Assembly (NCBI GenBank): GCA_049323755.1
Contig: JBMOPE010000028.1
Span: 62,001 to 126,000, forward strand
Length of the DNA: 64,000 bases
Origin: BRHc4a sp049323755
Lineage (GTDB): Bacteria > Bacillota > Desulfotomaculia > Desulfotomaculales > Desulfocucumaceae
Reading direction: 5' to 3'
A program made the position numbers and the translations under genes. A model generated the notes under the pieces. That model worked only from the letters and a program-made list of their open reading frames with translations, made no database searches and had not been told where the DNA came from. Below, piece after piece: positions 17,263 to 25,872 of the stretch (position 1 is the first letter of the stretch; each line of letters begins with the position of its first letter).

Positions 17263-18206
17263 TGTCTGATACCGGACAGGCTAACATTCTTGTACTGATA
17301 CTTGCAACGGCGATTACCGCAGGCACTCCTATACTGTATGCCGCCCTTGGGGAACTTTTGGCAGAAAGATCAGGGGTTATGAACCTTGGGGTTGAAGGAA
17401 TGATGCTTATAGGAGCGGTGAGTGGCTTTATGACAGCCGTCTCCTTCAAAGACCCCTGGGCAGGAGTTATTGCCGCCATGCTGGCCGGTGGTGCGGCCGC
17501 ACTTATTCATGCCGTTCTTACTGTAACCTTAAGGGCCAACCAGGTAGTAAGCGGACTGGCACTGACTATATTCGGAACCGGGCTAAGCGGATACCTGGGG
17601 AAGAATTACATTGGCATACCGCTTCCTGTTCCCTTTAAGTCCCAGCCACTGGGAATGCTGGGGGATATACCGTTTATAGGTCCAATTTTCTTTAATCATG
17701 ACCCCCTTGTATATATCACCTATCTTTTGGTTCCCGCCATGTGGCTGTATATATACAAAACAAGGCCGGGACTTCACTTAAGGGCCATAGGAGAGAATCC
17801 CTCGGCGGCGGACTCCCTGGGGGTTAAGGTATTCCTTTCAAGATACCTGTATGTTGTTGCCGGAGGAATGCTGGCCGGTTTGGGAGGCGCTTACCTGTCC
17901 CTGGCCTATGCCCCCTCATGGCTTGAAAATATGACAGCAGGAAGGGGATGGATAGCTGTGGCGCTGGTTATTTTTGCTATATGGAATCCCCTGCGGGCCC
18001 TGTTGGGAGCGTATATATTTGGGGGGATTGATGCCCTTGGCTTTAGGCTGCAGGTGTTGGGGGTAATGTTTCCACCCTTTTTCCTTCAGATGATGCCATA
18101 TATTTTCACGGTTATTGTTCTGATTATTGTAATAGGCAGAAAAGGGGCTGCCCGCACAGGCTCGCCAAAAGCGCTGGGCCTGGCCTTTGACAGGGAAGAA
18201 AGGTAA
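17262..18206 (+). CDS. ABC transporter permease, nucleoside type (second)
   Basis: 314-aa permease, the YufQ/NupQ-type partner. 'ALGELLAERSGVMNLGVEGMMLIGA' (recognised here as ERSGVMNLGVEGMM) and the coupling loop 'GENPSAADSLGVKVFLSRY' are typical of this half of BMP-type transporters. About eight to nine helices. It overlaps the first permease by one base and probably forms the heterodimeric channel with it. Confidence 0.93.
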   Translation: MSDTGQANILVLILATAITAGTPILYAALGELLAERSGVMNLGVEGMMLIGAVSGFMTAVSFKDPWAGVIAAMLAGGAAALIHAVLTVTLRANQVVSGLALTIFGTGLSGYLGKNYIGIPLPVPFKSQPLGMLGDIPFIGPIFFNHDPLVYITYLLVPAMWLYIYKTRPGLHLRAIGENPSAADSLGVKVFLSRYLYVVAGGMLAGLGGAYLSLAYAPSWLENMTAGRGWIAVALVIFAIWNPLRALLGAYIFGGIDALGFRLQVLGVMFPPFFLQMMPYIFTVIVLIIVIGRKGAARTGSPKALGLAFDREER

Positions 18207-18228
18207 TAAATTTGTTCGGGGTGCTGAC

Positions 18229-18798
18229 ATGGAAAAGCTTAAAGCAAAGATAATAAATGAAGGCCGTGTTATCGGGACAACCATATTAAAGGTCGACTCA
18301 TTCTTAAATCACCAGATAGACCCTGAATTTACACTTGAAATGGGAAAAGAAATTGCCTCAAGGTTTTCAGGTGAAGGGGTGACCAGGGTATTGACCGTTG
18401 AGGCCTCGGGCATTGCGGTAGCTCTCGCCACCGGGCTGGCCATGGGAGTTCCTGTGGTTTTTGCTAAAAAGGGAAGGGCCTCAACTCAAAATTCCGATGT
18501 ATTTGCCTCTGAGGTATTCTCATTTACCCGTCAGGAATCGGTAGGGATATACGTTTCAGGAAGGTTTCTGGCTCCAGAGGACACTGTGCTGATTGTTGAT
18601 GATTTTCTTGCTCACGGGGAGGCTCTGCGCGGCATGGTTGACATAGTCAGTCAGGCGGGGTCCCGTCTGGCCGGTGTTGGGATAGTAATTGAAAAGGCTT
18701 TTCAGGGCGGGGGGCAAAAACTGAGAAGCCAGGGAATAAGAATTGAGTCCCTGGCGGCTGTAAAGGAGATGTCGGAGGGACAGATAGAATTCATATAA
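18229..18798 (+). CDS. xpt: Xanthine phosphoribosyltransferase
   Basis: 189-aa purine salvage enzyme converting xanthine + PRPP to XMP. The family start MEKLKAKI, 'DSFLNHQIDPEF', 'TVEASGIAVA' and the PRPP loop 'VLIVDDFLAHGEAL' are present, and the length equals that of other Xpt proteins. The frame is open 42 bases upstream, but GGGGTG before the ATG at 18229 and the family N-terminus set the start. Its place behind the importer suggests that imported purines are salvaged directly. Confidence 0.93.
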   Translation: MEKLKAKIINEGRVIGTTILKVDSFLNHQIDPEFTLEMGKEIASRFSGEGVTRVLTVEASGIAVALATGLAMGVPVVFAKKGRASTQNSDVFASEVFSFTRQESVGIYVSGRFLAPEDTVLIVDDFLAHGEALRGMVDIVSQAGSRLAGVGIVIEKAFQGGGQKLRSQGIRIESLAAVKEMSEGQIEFI

Positions 18799-18805
18799 GA
18801 ATGGC

Positions 18806-18962
18806 ATATTGAGTCGGAGGAGCTAATAGGACATTCTTAATTGGTCGGAGGGGCTAAAGAGTCATTCTCAATTGGTCGGAGGAGATGAAAGGAATACTTC
18901 CGGTCGTAGACCCTCAGAGATTATATTTCGGCTTCTCCGACCAACCGGAAATGCATCTCTGG
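18806..18962. repeat. 30-bp-period GTCGGAGG repeat array 1
   Basis: Units begin gtcggagg(a/g)gctaa and repeat about every 30-31 bp (18811, 18843, 18874, with a degenerate unit at 18901). A final inverted unit reads ctccgaccaaccggaaatgc. The array lies between the convergent xpt and sigma-54 activator genes. The inverted last unit lets the array fold back on itself. A longer array of the same family is at 43838-44095 and a single unit is at about 30689. Confidence 0.8.
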
Positions 18963-18968
18963 CATGGG

Positions 18969-21074
18969 TCACTTTTTATTCGCTATCCCGTGCTTTCTTA
19001 GCCTGTCATACAGCTTTGTCCTGCTTATGCCTAGTATCTCGGCTGCCTTTGACCTGTTGCCTTCGGCCTCAGCCAGGGCCCTCAAAACTAAATCCTTTTC
19101 AGCTCCGGCAATGCTGCTGTCCATGTTGAGCTCAGGTTTATATGCTTCATTCGCCGGGCTTCTGTAGCCGGGTCTATCCATAATATATTCCGGAAGGTGT
19201 GAGGGAAGAATATCGCCGTCCGTGACTATATTAAGCGCCCTTTCAATAACGTTCTCCAATTCGCGGACATTTCCCGGCCACCCGTGGGCTGATAGTATTT
19301 CCATAGCCTCGGAGCTTATTCCCCTAACCCTGCATCCTAAAATGCGGTTGTATTTTCTTATAAGGTGAAGCACCATTGGGTGAATGTCGCTTTTTCTCGC
19401 TCTTAGAGGGGGTACCCTTATAGCTATGACGTTAAGGCGGTAGTAGAGGTCTTCCCTGAATTTTCCCTCTTTTAAAAGTTGCTCTATATCCCTGTTTGTG
19501 GCGGCAATAATTCTGACATCCACCTTTATGGTTTTTATTCCCCCGACCCTTTCAAATTCTTTTTCCTGGAGAACCCTAAGAAGTTTAGACTGCAGGTGGA
19601 GGGACATATCACCTATTTCATCCAGGAAAAGGGTTCCTTTGTGGGCAAGTTCAAATTTCCCGGGCTTACCCGTTTTTTTTGCGCCGGTAAAGGCCCCCTC
19701 CTCGTATCCGAAAAATTCGGATTCCAGGAGGTTATCCGGCAGGGCAGCGCAGTTGACCTTTACAAAAAGGCCGGTGCGTCCGGAGTGGTTGTGTATCGCC
19801 GAGGCAAAAAGTTCCTTGCCAGTCCCGCTTTCACCAAGTATTAATATGCTTGACTGGCTGCGGGAGGTCTGCCTAGCCATGTTCTTCACATTATGCATAA
19901 GAGGACTGCTGCCAACAATATCGTCAAACCTTATTCCTGTATGGGTAACCCGGGACAGCTCGTCGCGATAGTAGGATATCTGGTTTTCCAGGGTTTCAAG
20001 CCTTTTGACCAGGTGTGACAGCCTGTTCAGTCCTTTGAAGGTAATTTTTGCAACTGCTCCAAATATCTGGTTGCCCTGGAGAATTGGAAGCCTTGTCACA
20101 ATGCACCTGATACCCCTGACTGTTTTTAGGTCTCCCTCATCGGGCATGCCGGTTGCAATTATCTCCTTTAGCCCCAGTTCGGGCAAAATATCATTCACAT
20201 CACGATTCATAATTCTTTCTGCCCTAAGGCCCAAAAAATCTTCCATAGCCCGGTTTACAGTTGTTACTGTTCCCGTGGAGTTTATTGCCAGAAGTCCATC
20301 ATAGGCCAAATCAAGCACTGTGGCCAGGGTTTGCTGCATTTCTTTGACACTTTCAAATTCCTGAGCCAGCTTTTCGTAATTAGTGAGGTCGTGAAGTACC
20401 GCAATGGCCCCTCCAGGCTGACCACTGCTGTATACCGGCAGGTATTTGGCCAGTATGCCGGAAAGGCCGTCTATTCTGTGCCAGTCCTTAACGCTTCCGT
20501 TGTACATTACCATGTCCACTTTAATATGCGGTAAGACTTCTAGGATTTTTTTGCCAAGCACGTTCTGGCCCTTGACGCCGAGCATCTTTTCGGCAGAAGG
20601 GTTGATGATAGTAATAATGCTCCTTGAGTTAACCGCCAGCACCCCGTTTTCAAGGGCGTCCAGGAGGGATGCCAGTTCTCTGGCCTGCCTTTCGCTCCGG
20701 GCGTGAAGGTTTTCAATGACACTCATTTTGGTAACCATTCCATTGGGCTTGTTTTCATTATCTATTACAACTACCTGACCCAGTTCCAGCTTTTGCATGT
20801 GGCTGTATACTTCGCCGAAATTCATTTCTTCATCTACAGTTTTGGCCGGGCGGGCATAAAAGTTTTCTATGGTGGAGCTTAAACTGCTGCCTTCCAGGAG
20901 AGCCCTGTACAGGTTATGCTTGGTCATAACTCCTATAACCCTGTTCTGTTTGTTTACTACAGGAACGGCGTCCAGCCTGGTGCGGGAGAATGTGGCAACC
21001 ACGTCCTGAATCGTGTTTGAAGGTCTTAGCACAACATCTTTATGGTATGAAATTGACTTGGCTTTAGCTCCCAT
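18969..21074 (-). CDS. Sigma-54-dependent transcriptional activator with CBS and PAS sensor domains
   Basis: 701-aa regulator. Domains: paired CBS (about residues 8-125, 'VVPVVNKQNRVIGVMTKHNL'-like), two PAS domains (about 135-240 and 260-360), AAA+ sigma-54 interaction domain (about 390-620; GESGTGKE Walker A, GAFTGAKK loop that contacts sigma-54, 'GTLFLDEIGDM' Walker B) and a C-terminal Fis HTH ('NRSKAAEILGISRTKLYDRL'). GGGGTG favours the ATG at 21072-21074. CBS domains bind adenylates or SAM, so it may sense energy or metabolite state. No enhancer-driven operon is adjacent; targets are unknown. Confidence 0.94.
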   Translation of the reverse strand: MGAKAKSISYHKDVVLRPSNTIQDVVATFSRTRLDAVPVVNKQNRVIGVMTKHNLYRALLEGSSLSSTIENFYARPAKTVDEEMNFGEVYSHMQKLELGQVVVIDNENKPNGMVTKMSVIENLHARSERQARELASLLDALENGVLAVNSRSIITIINPSAEKMLGVKGQNVLGKKILEVLPHIKVDMVMYNGSVKDWHRIDGLSGILAKYLPVYSSGQPGGAIAVLHDLTNYEKLAQEFESVKEMQQTLATVLDLAYDGLLAINSTGTVTTVNRAMEDFLGLRAERIMNRDVNDILPELGLKEIIATGMPDEGDLKTVRGIRCIVTRLPILQGNQIFGAVAKITFKGLNRLSHLVKRLETLENQISYYRDELSRVTHTGIRFDDIVGSSPLMHNVKNMARQTSRSQSSILILGESGTGKELFASAIHNHSGRTGLFVKVNCAALPDNLLESEFFGYEEGAFTGAKKTGKPGKFELAHKGTLFLDEIGDMSLHLQSKLLRVLQEKEFERVGGIKTIKVDVRIIAATNRDIEQLLKEGKFREDLYYRLNVIAIRVPPLRARKSDIHPMVLHLIRKYNRILGCRVRGISSEAMEILSAHGWPGNVRELENVIERALNIVTDGDILPSHLPEYIMDRPGYRSPANEAYKPELNMDSSIAGAEKDLVLRALAEAEGNRSKAAEILGISRTKLYDRLRKHGIANKK

Positions 21075-21148
21075 TTTAAGCACCCCATAATTTGCGTCGT
21101 TTTAAATACAACTGTTCTAACTTTATTACAGGATTCCTGCATGCATAA

Positions 21149-21245
21149 TAAAAAAAACGCCCTGCCGGACGTTGCCGCTGTCCCAGCGGCATTGTTGATG
21201 AATTATTCATGGGTCCGGAATTGGGAATTAGGAATTGGGCATTGG
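21149..21245. repeat. Double-hairpin and period-7 repeat module
   Basis: AACGCCCTGCCGGACGTT (21156-21173) and gccgctgtcccagcggc (21174-21190) form two hairpins. They are followed by 'gggtccggaattggg' and aattggg heptamers (to about 21245). The heptamers run into the 3' end of the acyltransferase gene, whose last ~15 residues (CPNQCPIPNSQFRTHE) are translated repeat. Confidence 0.7.
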
Positions 21246-22408
21246 TTTGGGCATTTCCCGGCCCTTTTTAAATTCTTCATTCCGAATAGGAAGCGGAGAA
21301 CCTTTATTCTTTTGACAAGCAAGTCATAACAGGCAAGGGTTATGCTGAAGGAAAGGATGTTTATTACCACAAATTTCAGCGCTATGGGCCAGTTGTATTG
21401 CACAATGTAATAAGCCAGCAAAATTATTATAGTCTGGTGAAGAATATAAAACGGGAAAGACGCCTCGGCAGTGTACTTTAAGAAAGAATTGGTCCGGTTG
21501 AGGTAAACCCTTCCGAAGCCAAGAATGGCTAGTATCCAGCACCACGTTATAAAACCGTTTAGTCCCAGCATGGCCAGATTAAAAGGGTTATAGCCCCAGG
21601 TGGGGTGCTTCCCCAGCAAATCAAGGGCCAGGAGGAAAAGTGCCAGGGCCGTACCCAGTGAAAGTGCGGCCTTTCGGTTTTTTACCGGGGCCTGCTGTAA
21701 TTTTTCATCCGTACAAAGAAAGTAGCCCAGTATAAATAATGTTAAATAAAAGAAAAAGTTGGCCCAGTCGTCATAAAGGTTCTGATTCCCGCCGGGCCAT
21801 TTAACTCTTAAGGCAACCTGGTAAAAAACAAGGGGAAGGGCCAGCAGAAATATTCTCTGTCCCTTGGAAAAAAAGGATGTAACTTTATTGATAAAAGGAA
21901 TCGATCTTTCATTTTTAAGATAGTTAAAAAGGGGAAGCGCTAAAAGGGAGAATACCGTCAGGTAGGCCAGAAACCACAGATGATGCCAGCTTAGATTTCC
22001 CTCGGGATACGAGCCGGTTAAAAAGATACTGGGATAAAAATCGATATAACCTCCCTGATATTGAAGCCGGTGCAGGCGCTCCAAATATATCTGGGGCGGT
22101 ACCACTGCAAGCATTCCGAAGACAAGCGGTATAAATAGCCTCAGCAGCCTTTCCTTAACGTATTCCCGGCTGCTCCTGAAACTCAGGGCAAAGTAGGTCC
22201 CAACCCCTGAAAGAAAGAAAAAAAGAGGCATGTGCCATATACCCAGAAAAGAATTAAAAACTGTAAGTTCCCAGCTTAGGGTTGGATTTTTGATGTGCCA
22301 GTTCCAAAAAACAAAAATCATTGCCGTGTGAAAGGGTATTAAAAGAAATACGGCGAAAACCCTCAGCCAATCGACATAGTAAAGCCTTTCCGATGATCCT
22401 GGTTGCAT
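21203..22408 (-). CDS. Acyltransferase family 3 membrane protein
   Basis: 401-aa integral membrane protein with about ten helices. It opens with the family motif 'RLYYVDWLRVFAVFLLIPFH', seen here as YYVDWLRVFAVFLLIPFH, whose His is the likely catalytic residue. Members O-acylate sugars, peptidoglycan or glucans (OafA/MdoC-like). The frame is open to 22534, but a GGAAGGAGA site lies in the extension and the family N-terminus fits the ATG at 22406-22408. It overlaps nothing functional upstream, and DUF3795 lies just before it. The C-terminus is repeat-derived, so the ancestral protein was probably slightly shorter. Confidence 0.88.
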   Translation of the reverse strand: MQPGSSERLYYVDWLRVFAVFLLIPFHTAMIFVFWNWHIKNPTLSWELTVFNSFLGIWHMPLFFFLSGVGTYFALSFRSSREYVKERLLRLFIPLVFGMLAVVPPQIYLERLHRLQYQGGYIDFYPSIFLTGSYPEGNLSWHHLWFLAYLTVFSLLALPLFNYLKNERSIPFINKVTSFFSKGQRIFLLALPLVFYQVALRVKWPGGNQNLYDDWANFFFYLTLFILGYFLCTDEKLQQAPVKNRKAALSLGTALALFLLALDLLGKHPTWGYNPFNLAMLGLNGFITWCWILAILGFGRVYLNRTNSFLKYTAEASFPFYILHQTIIILLAYYIVQYNWPIALKFVVINILSFSITLACYDLLVKRIKVLRFLFGMKNLKRAGKCPNQCPIPNSQFRTHE

Positions 22409-22452
22409 TATGTAGAATAATCTCCTTCCTGTGAAGCCAATTATAGAATAGA

Positions 22453-22896
22453 TCAGTACCTGGGAATTTTTTTCTGTTCCCGGTAAAACTCGATGGCGCC
22501 TACTTCTTTTAGACGGTTGTTTCTTTGAATCCACCTTTCACGCATTGCACCGGTAAACTGCCTTTCACAGGGGTATTCCTCGCACTGAAAGCAAAAGTCA
22601 ACTTTTTTCTCGCGATGGCAGGTCTTGGCCTCGCATACAATGGGACAGCGGACATTATTGCTCCTGCAGCCACCACAGGGCCCTTCCGCAAAGGAGGACA
22701 GAATATCCTTAAAATGATTGTAGTTGTTAAATAAGGAATTATTATCTGACTTCATCTGAGCTACTCTTTCATAGCCCGCCAGGAGCTGTAAGAGTTGTTG
22801 GCTCAGGCTCCTAATTTGACTATTTGCAAAATCTGCACACCTTCCACAGTCAAGTCCGCACGGGGAAAGATGTTCAAGCACCTCTTCATATTTCAA
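22453..22896 (-). CDS. DUF3795 domain cysteine-rich protein
   Basis: 147-aa soluble protein with a typical DUF3795 pattern: N-terminal CGLDCGRC, central CGGCRSNNVRC, 'CPIVCEAKTC' and C-terminal 'FCFQCEEYPCERQF'. The spaced cysteines suggest zinc or iron-sulfur binding. Function is unknown. The start ATG at 22896 lies close after the reading of a gggg-rich site (ggggggtat). It is upstream of, and in the same direction as, the acyltransferase, but a shared role is not evident. Confidence 0.85.
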   Translation of the reverse strand: MKYEEVLEHLSPCGLDCGRCADFANSQIRSLSQQLLQLLAGYERVAQMKSDNNSLFNNYNHFKDILSSFAEGPCGGCRSNNVRCPIVCEAKTCHREKKVDFCFQCEEYPCERQFTGAMRERWIQRNNRLKEVGAIEFYREQKKIPRY

Positions 22897-22971
22897 TTCT
22901 CTATACCCCCCAATTTAGCTTTTTCACCTTTGACCACACCTGAAAGCAGAGCTTAAGGAAATACCTAAACC

Positions 22972-23173
22972 ATTATGAATTCTGACTTCTGCCTTGAAAA
23001 TACTGAATGTCTTTTATGAACCACAGAGGCCACAGAGATCACAGAGAATTTTCTCTCAGGTATTACTATTAGGTCTGAGACCGAAGTAGCTAATAAATAA
23101 GTATACATTTCTCTTAAAGCTCACAAGCAGGGCTTAAAAACCTCTGTGTGCTCTGTGTTCTCTGTGGTTTTAA
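22972..23173 (-). repeat. CACAGAG-ended inverted-repeat element, copy B
   Basis: In the reverse orientation to copy A: it enters with the shared flank (ttctgacttctgccttgaaa), then ccacagaggccacagaga, and ends with the inverted arm ctctgtgttctctgtgg. The inner region aligns with copy A near the first arm (cacagagaattttctctcagg versus the complement of copy A). There is no ORF. It occupies the gap between the DUF3795 and DUF2512 genes. Confidence 0.75.
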
Positions 23174-23248
23174 AGGACCCCAATTTTCATCCTCATTGGT
23201 GGCCCGTTTTATACGGCCCGGTTGTCTGGATTCTGGATTTCGCCACAA

Positions 23249-23270
23249 TTGGGGACATTCCTGTCCCCAA
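23249..23270. terminator. Stem-loop TTGGGGAC/GTCCCCAA
   Basis: Perfect 8-bp arms with a 6-nt loop lie in the 547-bp gap upstream of the DUF2512 gene. There is no T-run on either side, so it could be a structural repeat rather than a terminator. A partial GC hairpin (gacgcccacaggacgtt) follows at about 23316. The remainder of the gap up to 23444 shows no gene. Confidence 0.4.
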
Positions 23271-23444
23271 AAGGAATATTCAGGCTTAAGCAGGTGTGTC
23301 CCCTTTCCTTGAAAGACGACGCCCACAGGACGTTTTTACTATATTCCATATAACTCTTTGCAGTCCTTTTTTTCGGAGTTGTAATACTTTACTGGGAAAA
23401 GGGGTATTTTTATCTTTGAAGTTTATTATGAGGGGGAATTTAAA

Positions 23445-23813
23445 TTGGAAAGGCATGCAAGGGCACTGGGGATTAAAGTACTGGCCATTGTCATATTTAC
23501 ATCGGTTCTAACCCCAATGTTTACGGATTTACCGGCATCTAACGGGCTCTTCATCGGATTGGCTCTTTCAGTAATTGCATACGCCCTGGGAGACCTGGTA
23601 ATCCTTCCAGTCTCCAACAATACAGTTGCAACCGTTGCAGACATTATTACCGCTGCGATTGTATATTGGGCCGGGGTGAGGCTTTTGGGCGGCACTGGCC
23701 TTTCCATGGGGGAGTTAGTGTTTTTTTCCCTGGTGGTGGGTGTTTCAGAGTGGTTTTTGCATAAGTATATGGCCAGGTTTGTGCTGGCTAATAAACAAGG
23801 GGCTGAGGAGTAG
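23445..23813 (+). CDS. DUF2512 family membrane protein (YndM-like)
   Basis: 122-aa protein with four predicted membrane helices ('LGIKVLAIVIFTSVL', 'NGLFIGLALSVIAYALG', 'VADIITAAIVYWAGV', 'MGELVFFSLVVGVSEWFLH'). It matches the DUF2512 pattern, including 'YALGDLVILP'. Members are found in spore-forming Firmicutes and have no assigned function. Start is TTG at 23445, eight bases after GAGGGGG. It is convergent with the TetR gene, with 2 bp between stops. Confidence 0.85.
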   Translation: MERHARALGIKVLAIVIFTSVLTPMFTDLPASNGLFIGLALSVIAYALGDLVILPVSNNTVATVADIITAAIVYWAGVRLLGGTGLSMGELVFFSLVVGVSEWFLHKYMARFVLANKQGAEE

Positions 23814-23815
23814 CT

Positions 23816-24454
23816 TTAATTGTCTTTCTGCAGGAAGGAAAGGAATTTGTCAATAACCATGCGATATGTTCCTTCCGGGTCCTGCTCCAGCTCATGCAGA
23901 ATACGGGAGTGATAAAGGGATATTACTCCGTGGTTAATTGCCAGGAACATTTTTGCCAGAAGTTCGGGCTCTCCAGAAAATTTAATATCGCCTCGGCTAA
24001 GGATGTTATTCATGACTTCAGTAACTGCATTTAACGTTTTAAGTGCTAACTCCTTAACCTCGAAGGAAGCTTGCTCCATTTCTGTTCCAACATAGTCAAA
24101 GGTTCTTGGCACGGGTTGGGAAAACATAATGTTGTAATAGTTTTTGTGCTGAACGGCAAAATTAAAAAATTTGGCTGACATCATTTTGAGGAGGTTGTCG
24201 GGAGGGCATTGCTGTTTATTCATAATGATACTGTTATTTAGTAATTCAAAGCCGTTTTTTAGTACGTCAAGGTAAAGCGCATCTTTATTGGGATAGTAAT
24301 TATATATTGTTGCCACACTACAGTTGGCCTTTCGGGCAACCATTCTCATGGATAGCTCACTGAATTCGAATTTGTCGAAAAGATCAAGCGCAGCTTTAAG
24401 GATAGATACCTTAACCCTCTGAATTTCAATGTCAGTCCTTTTTTTTCTTGCCAT
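23816..24454 (-). CDS. TetR/AcrR family transcriptional regulator
   Basis: 212-aa regulator. HTH at about residues 28-65 ('LSMRMVARKANCSVATIYNY', then 'YPNKDALYLDVL'). The C-terminal domain belongs to the TetR_C type with 'MFLAINHGVISLYHSR'. It is not next to an obvious effector gene. A near-consensus sigma-A promoter and a palindrome lie just upstream, which suggests self-repression. The inducer is unknown. Confidence 0.9.
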   Translation of the reverse strand: MARKKRTDIEIQRVKVSILKAALDLFDKFEFSELSMRMVARKANCSVATIYNYYPNKDALYLDVLKNGFELLNNSIIMNKQQCPPDNLLKMMSAKFFNFAVQHKNYYNIMFSQPVPRTFDYVGTEMEQASFEVKELALKTLNAVTEVMNNILSRGDIKFSGEPELLAKMFLAINHGVISLYHSRILHELEQDPEGTYRMVIDKFLSFLQKDN

Positions 24455-24485
24455 TTTATTCCCCTCGGCTCAAAATTTGGGATCA

Positions 24486-24534
24486 ATTTTAACAGTATTT
24501 GACTATCCTGTCAACATACCGTCTAAAATGGTAT
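24486..24534 (-). promoter_or_regulatory. Sigma-A promoter with adjacent palindromic operator of the TetR gene
   Basis: On the minus strand TTGACA (plus 24509-24514) and TAAAAT (24486-24491) are separated by exactly 17 bp. Just upstream of the -35, ATACC-N9-GGTAT (24516-24534) is an inverted repeat. The position fits autoregulation by the TetR protein encoded 30 bp downstream. Confidence 0.7.
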
Positions 24535-24580
24535 ACCTTAGGGAAAGTTTGCCTGCCGGATTGTAGCAGGTTGCAAAATG

Positions 24581-25054
24581 TCAGTGAATCCCCTTGCTAA
24601 GCTGGAAGCACTGCAGGGTATCGATTTTCCAGCAGGTCAGTGTTTCGTCGTCATTGGCATCGTTCAGCTCAAGAACAAGGGGGATAAAATCATCTTCTTC
24701 ATTATTTTCTGCACTGGATTTACCTGAAGGGGTAACCTTTATGCTGGCGCATTGAGGGGTATGATATCTAAACTCTCCAAAATCGGGACTTTCAAGGAGA
24801 TCTCCGATACTTTCCTTTAAGGCGGCCATAATAGGCCCCAGGACACCATCCAGGAATTCTTTTTCGCTGGTTAAATTAATGATGGTCTGCACATTCATTG
24901 TTTCCAGGGCATAAAACCAAAGGCCCAGGAAATAGCCCTGTCCCCTTTTGTCTAAAATGTCCCAAAACGCCTTTGAATCGCCATTTTTTACTGATTCAAG
25001 GAATTGAGCCACTGTTTCAAGGGCCGGATTTTCTTTTGCATTTACATTTTTCAA
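24581..25054 (-). CDS. Hypothetical soluble protein
   Basis: 157-aa acidic protein, with no signal peptide or membrane helix. The N-terminal region (ETVAQFLESVKNGDSKAFWD) resembles the first helices of NTF2/SnoaL-like folds, but this is weak. A Glu/Asp/Asn-rich linker (ENNEEDDF) precedes the C-terminal strand region. The TTG start at 25054 lies ten bases after a perfect GGAGGTG. It is divergent from the flavoprotein gene. No family recognised. Confidence 0.7.
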   Translation of the reverse strand: MKNVNAKENPALETVAQFLESVKNGDSKAFWDILDKRGQGYFLGLWFYALETMNVQTIINLTSEKEFLDGVLGPIMAALKESIGDLLESPDFGEFRYHTPQCASIKVTPSGKSSAENNEEDDFIPLVLELNDANDDETLTCWKIDTLQCFQLSKGIH

Positions 25055-25250
25055 ATAGATAAGACACCTCCGGTGGGTGGTGATATAGATTTAACTAACT
25101 AATAATATCACAAAACTTGCCTGGTTAGATTTAAAAGTTAACACCTTTTTAATTTAACAATGTAAGCTTATTAGACAGAAATAGAATCTATATAATATAA
25201 TTTACCCATGTTCACTATCTTTGTATTAATATAACCGGAAGGAGAAGTCT

Positions 25251-25844
25251 ATGTCCGGTAAATTGTGTATAGGTCTTGCATGCAGTCCGAGGAAAGGCGG
25301 GAACACTACAATTTTACTTCACAGGGCTATTGAGGCGCTGCGATCCGCTAATGTGGAAACGGAAATCATTCAACTGGCGGAAATAAAATACTCTCCGTGC
25401 ATAGCCTGTGAAGGCTGCAATAAAACTGGAAAATGTGTAATCAGTGACGGTGCGGGTCCCATTTTTGAAAAGCTTCTCAAGGCAGATATTTTAATTATGG
25501 CTGCCCCTGTTTTTAGCATGGGGATTTGCGCCCATGCTAAAATGTTCATTGACAGGGCGCAGCAATTCTGGGCAACAAAATACATTCTGAAAAAACAGGT
25601 GGTGGAAGACGAGTTCAGGCGAAAGTCACGGAGGGGATTATTCATATCTTGTGCCGGAACAAATCTGGAAGGGGTTTTTGATGGAACGGTTCGGGTGGCC
25701 AGTTACTTTTTTAAGATGATGGATATAAGGCTGGCGGGAGCGTACTGCTACCCGGGCATAGACAGGAAAGGTGACATACTTTCCAATGCCGCAGCGTTAA
25801 AAGAGATGGAGGAGGCCGCTCTTGAACTGTTGAATATGAGCTAA
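25251..25844 (+). CDS. Flavodoxin-fold iron-sulfur flavoprotein/NADPH-dependent FMN reductase
   Basis: 197-aa protein with the FMN-binding loop SPRKGGNTTILL near residue 14, a compact cysteine motif CIACEGCNKTGKC (about residues 52-64) that binds a [4Fe-4S] cluster in archaeal/clostridial Isf proteins, and 'PVFSMGICAHAKMFIDRAQQ'. Such proteins shuttle electrons in anaerobes, often to reduce O2 or peroxide. The AAGGAGAAG site precedes the ATG. It is 28 bp upstream of the histidine kinase gene, so they may share a transcript. Confidence 0.9.
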   Translation: MSGKLCIGLACSPRKGGNTTILLHRAIEALRSANVETEIIQLAEIKYSPCIACEGCNKTGKCVISDGAGPIFEKLLKADILIMAAPVFSMGICAHAKMFIDRAQQFWATKYILKKQVVEDEFRRKSRRGLFISCAGTNLEGVFDGTVRVASYFFKMMDIRLAGAYCYPGIDRKGDILSNAAALKEMEEAALELLNMS

Positions 25845-25872
25845 CAGGTGCTATGGGACAGGAGTTGATTAT

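Noticed and set aside
22509..22734. Short open frames overlapping the DUF3795 gene
   Set aside because: These are shadows of a clear cysteine-patterned gene.
23249..23270. True terminator upstream of the DUF2512 gene
   Set aside because: The stem is perfect but no T-run follows on either strand, and no gene ends near it; kept only as a low-confidence stem-loop.
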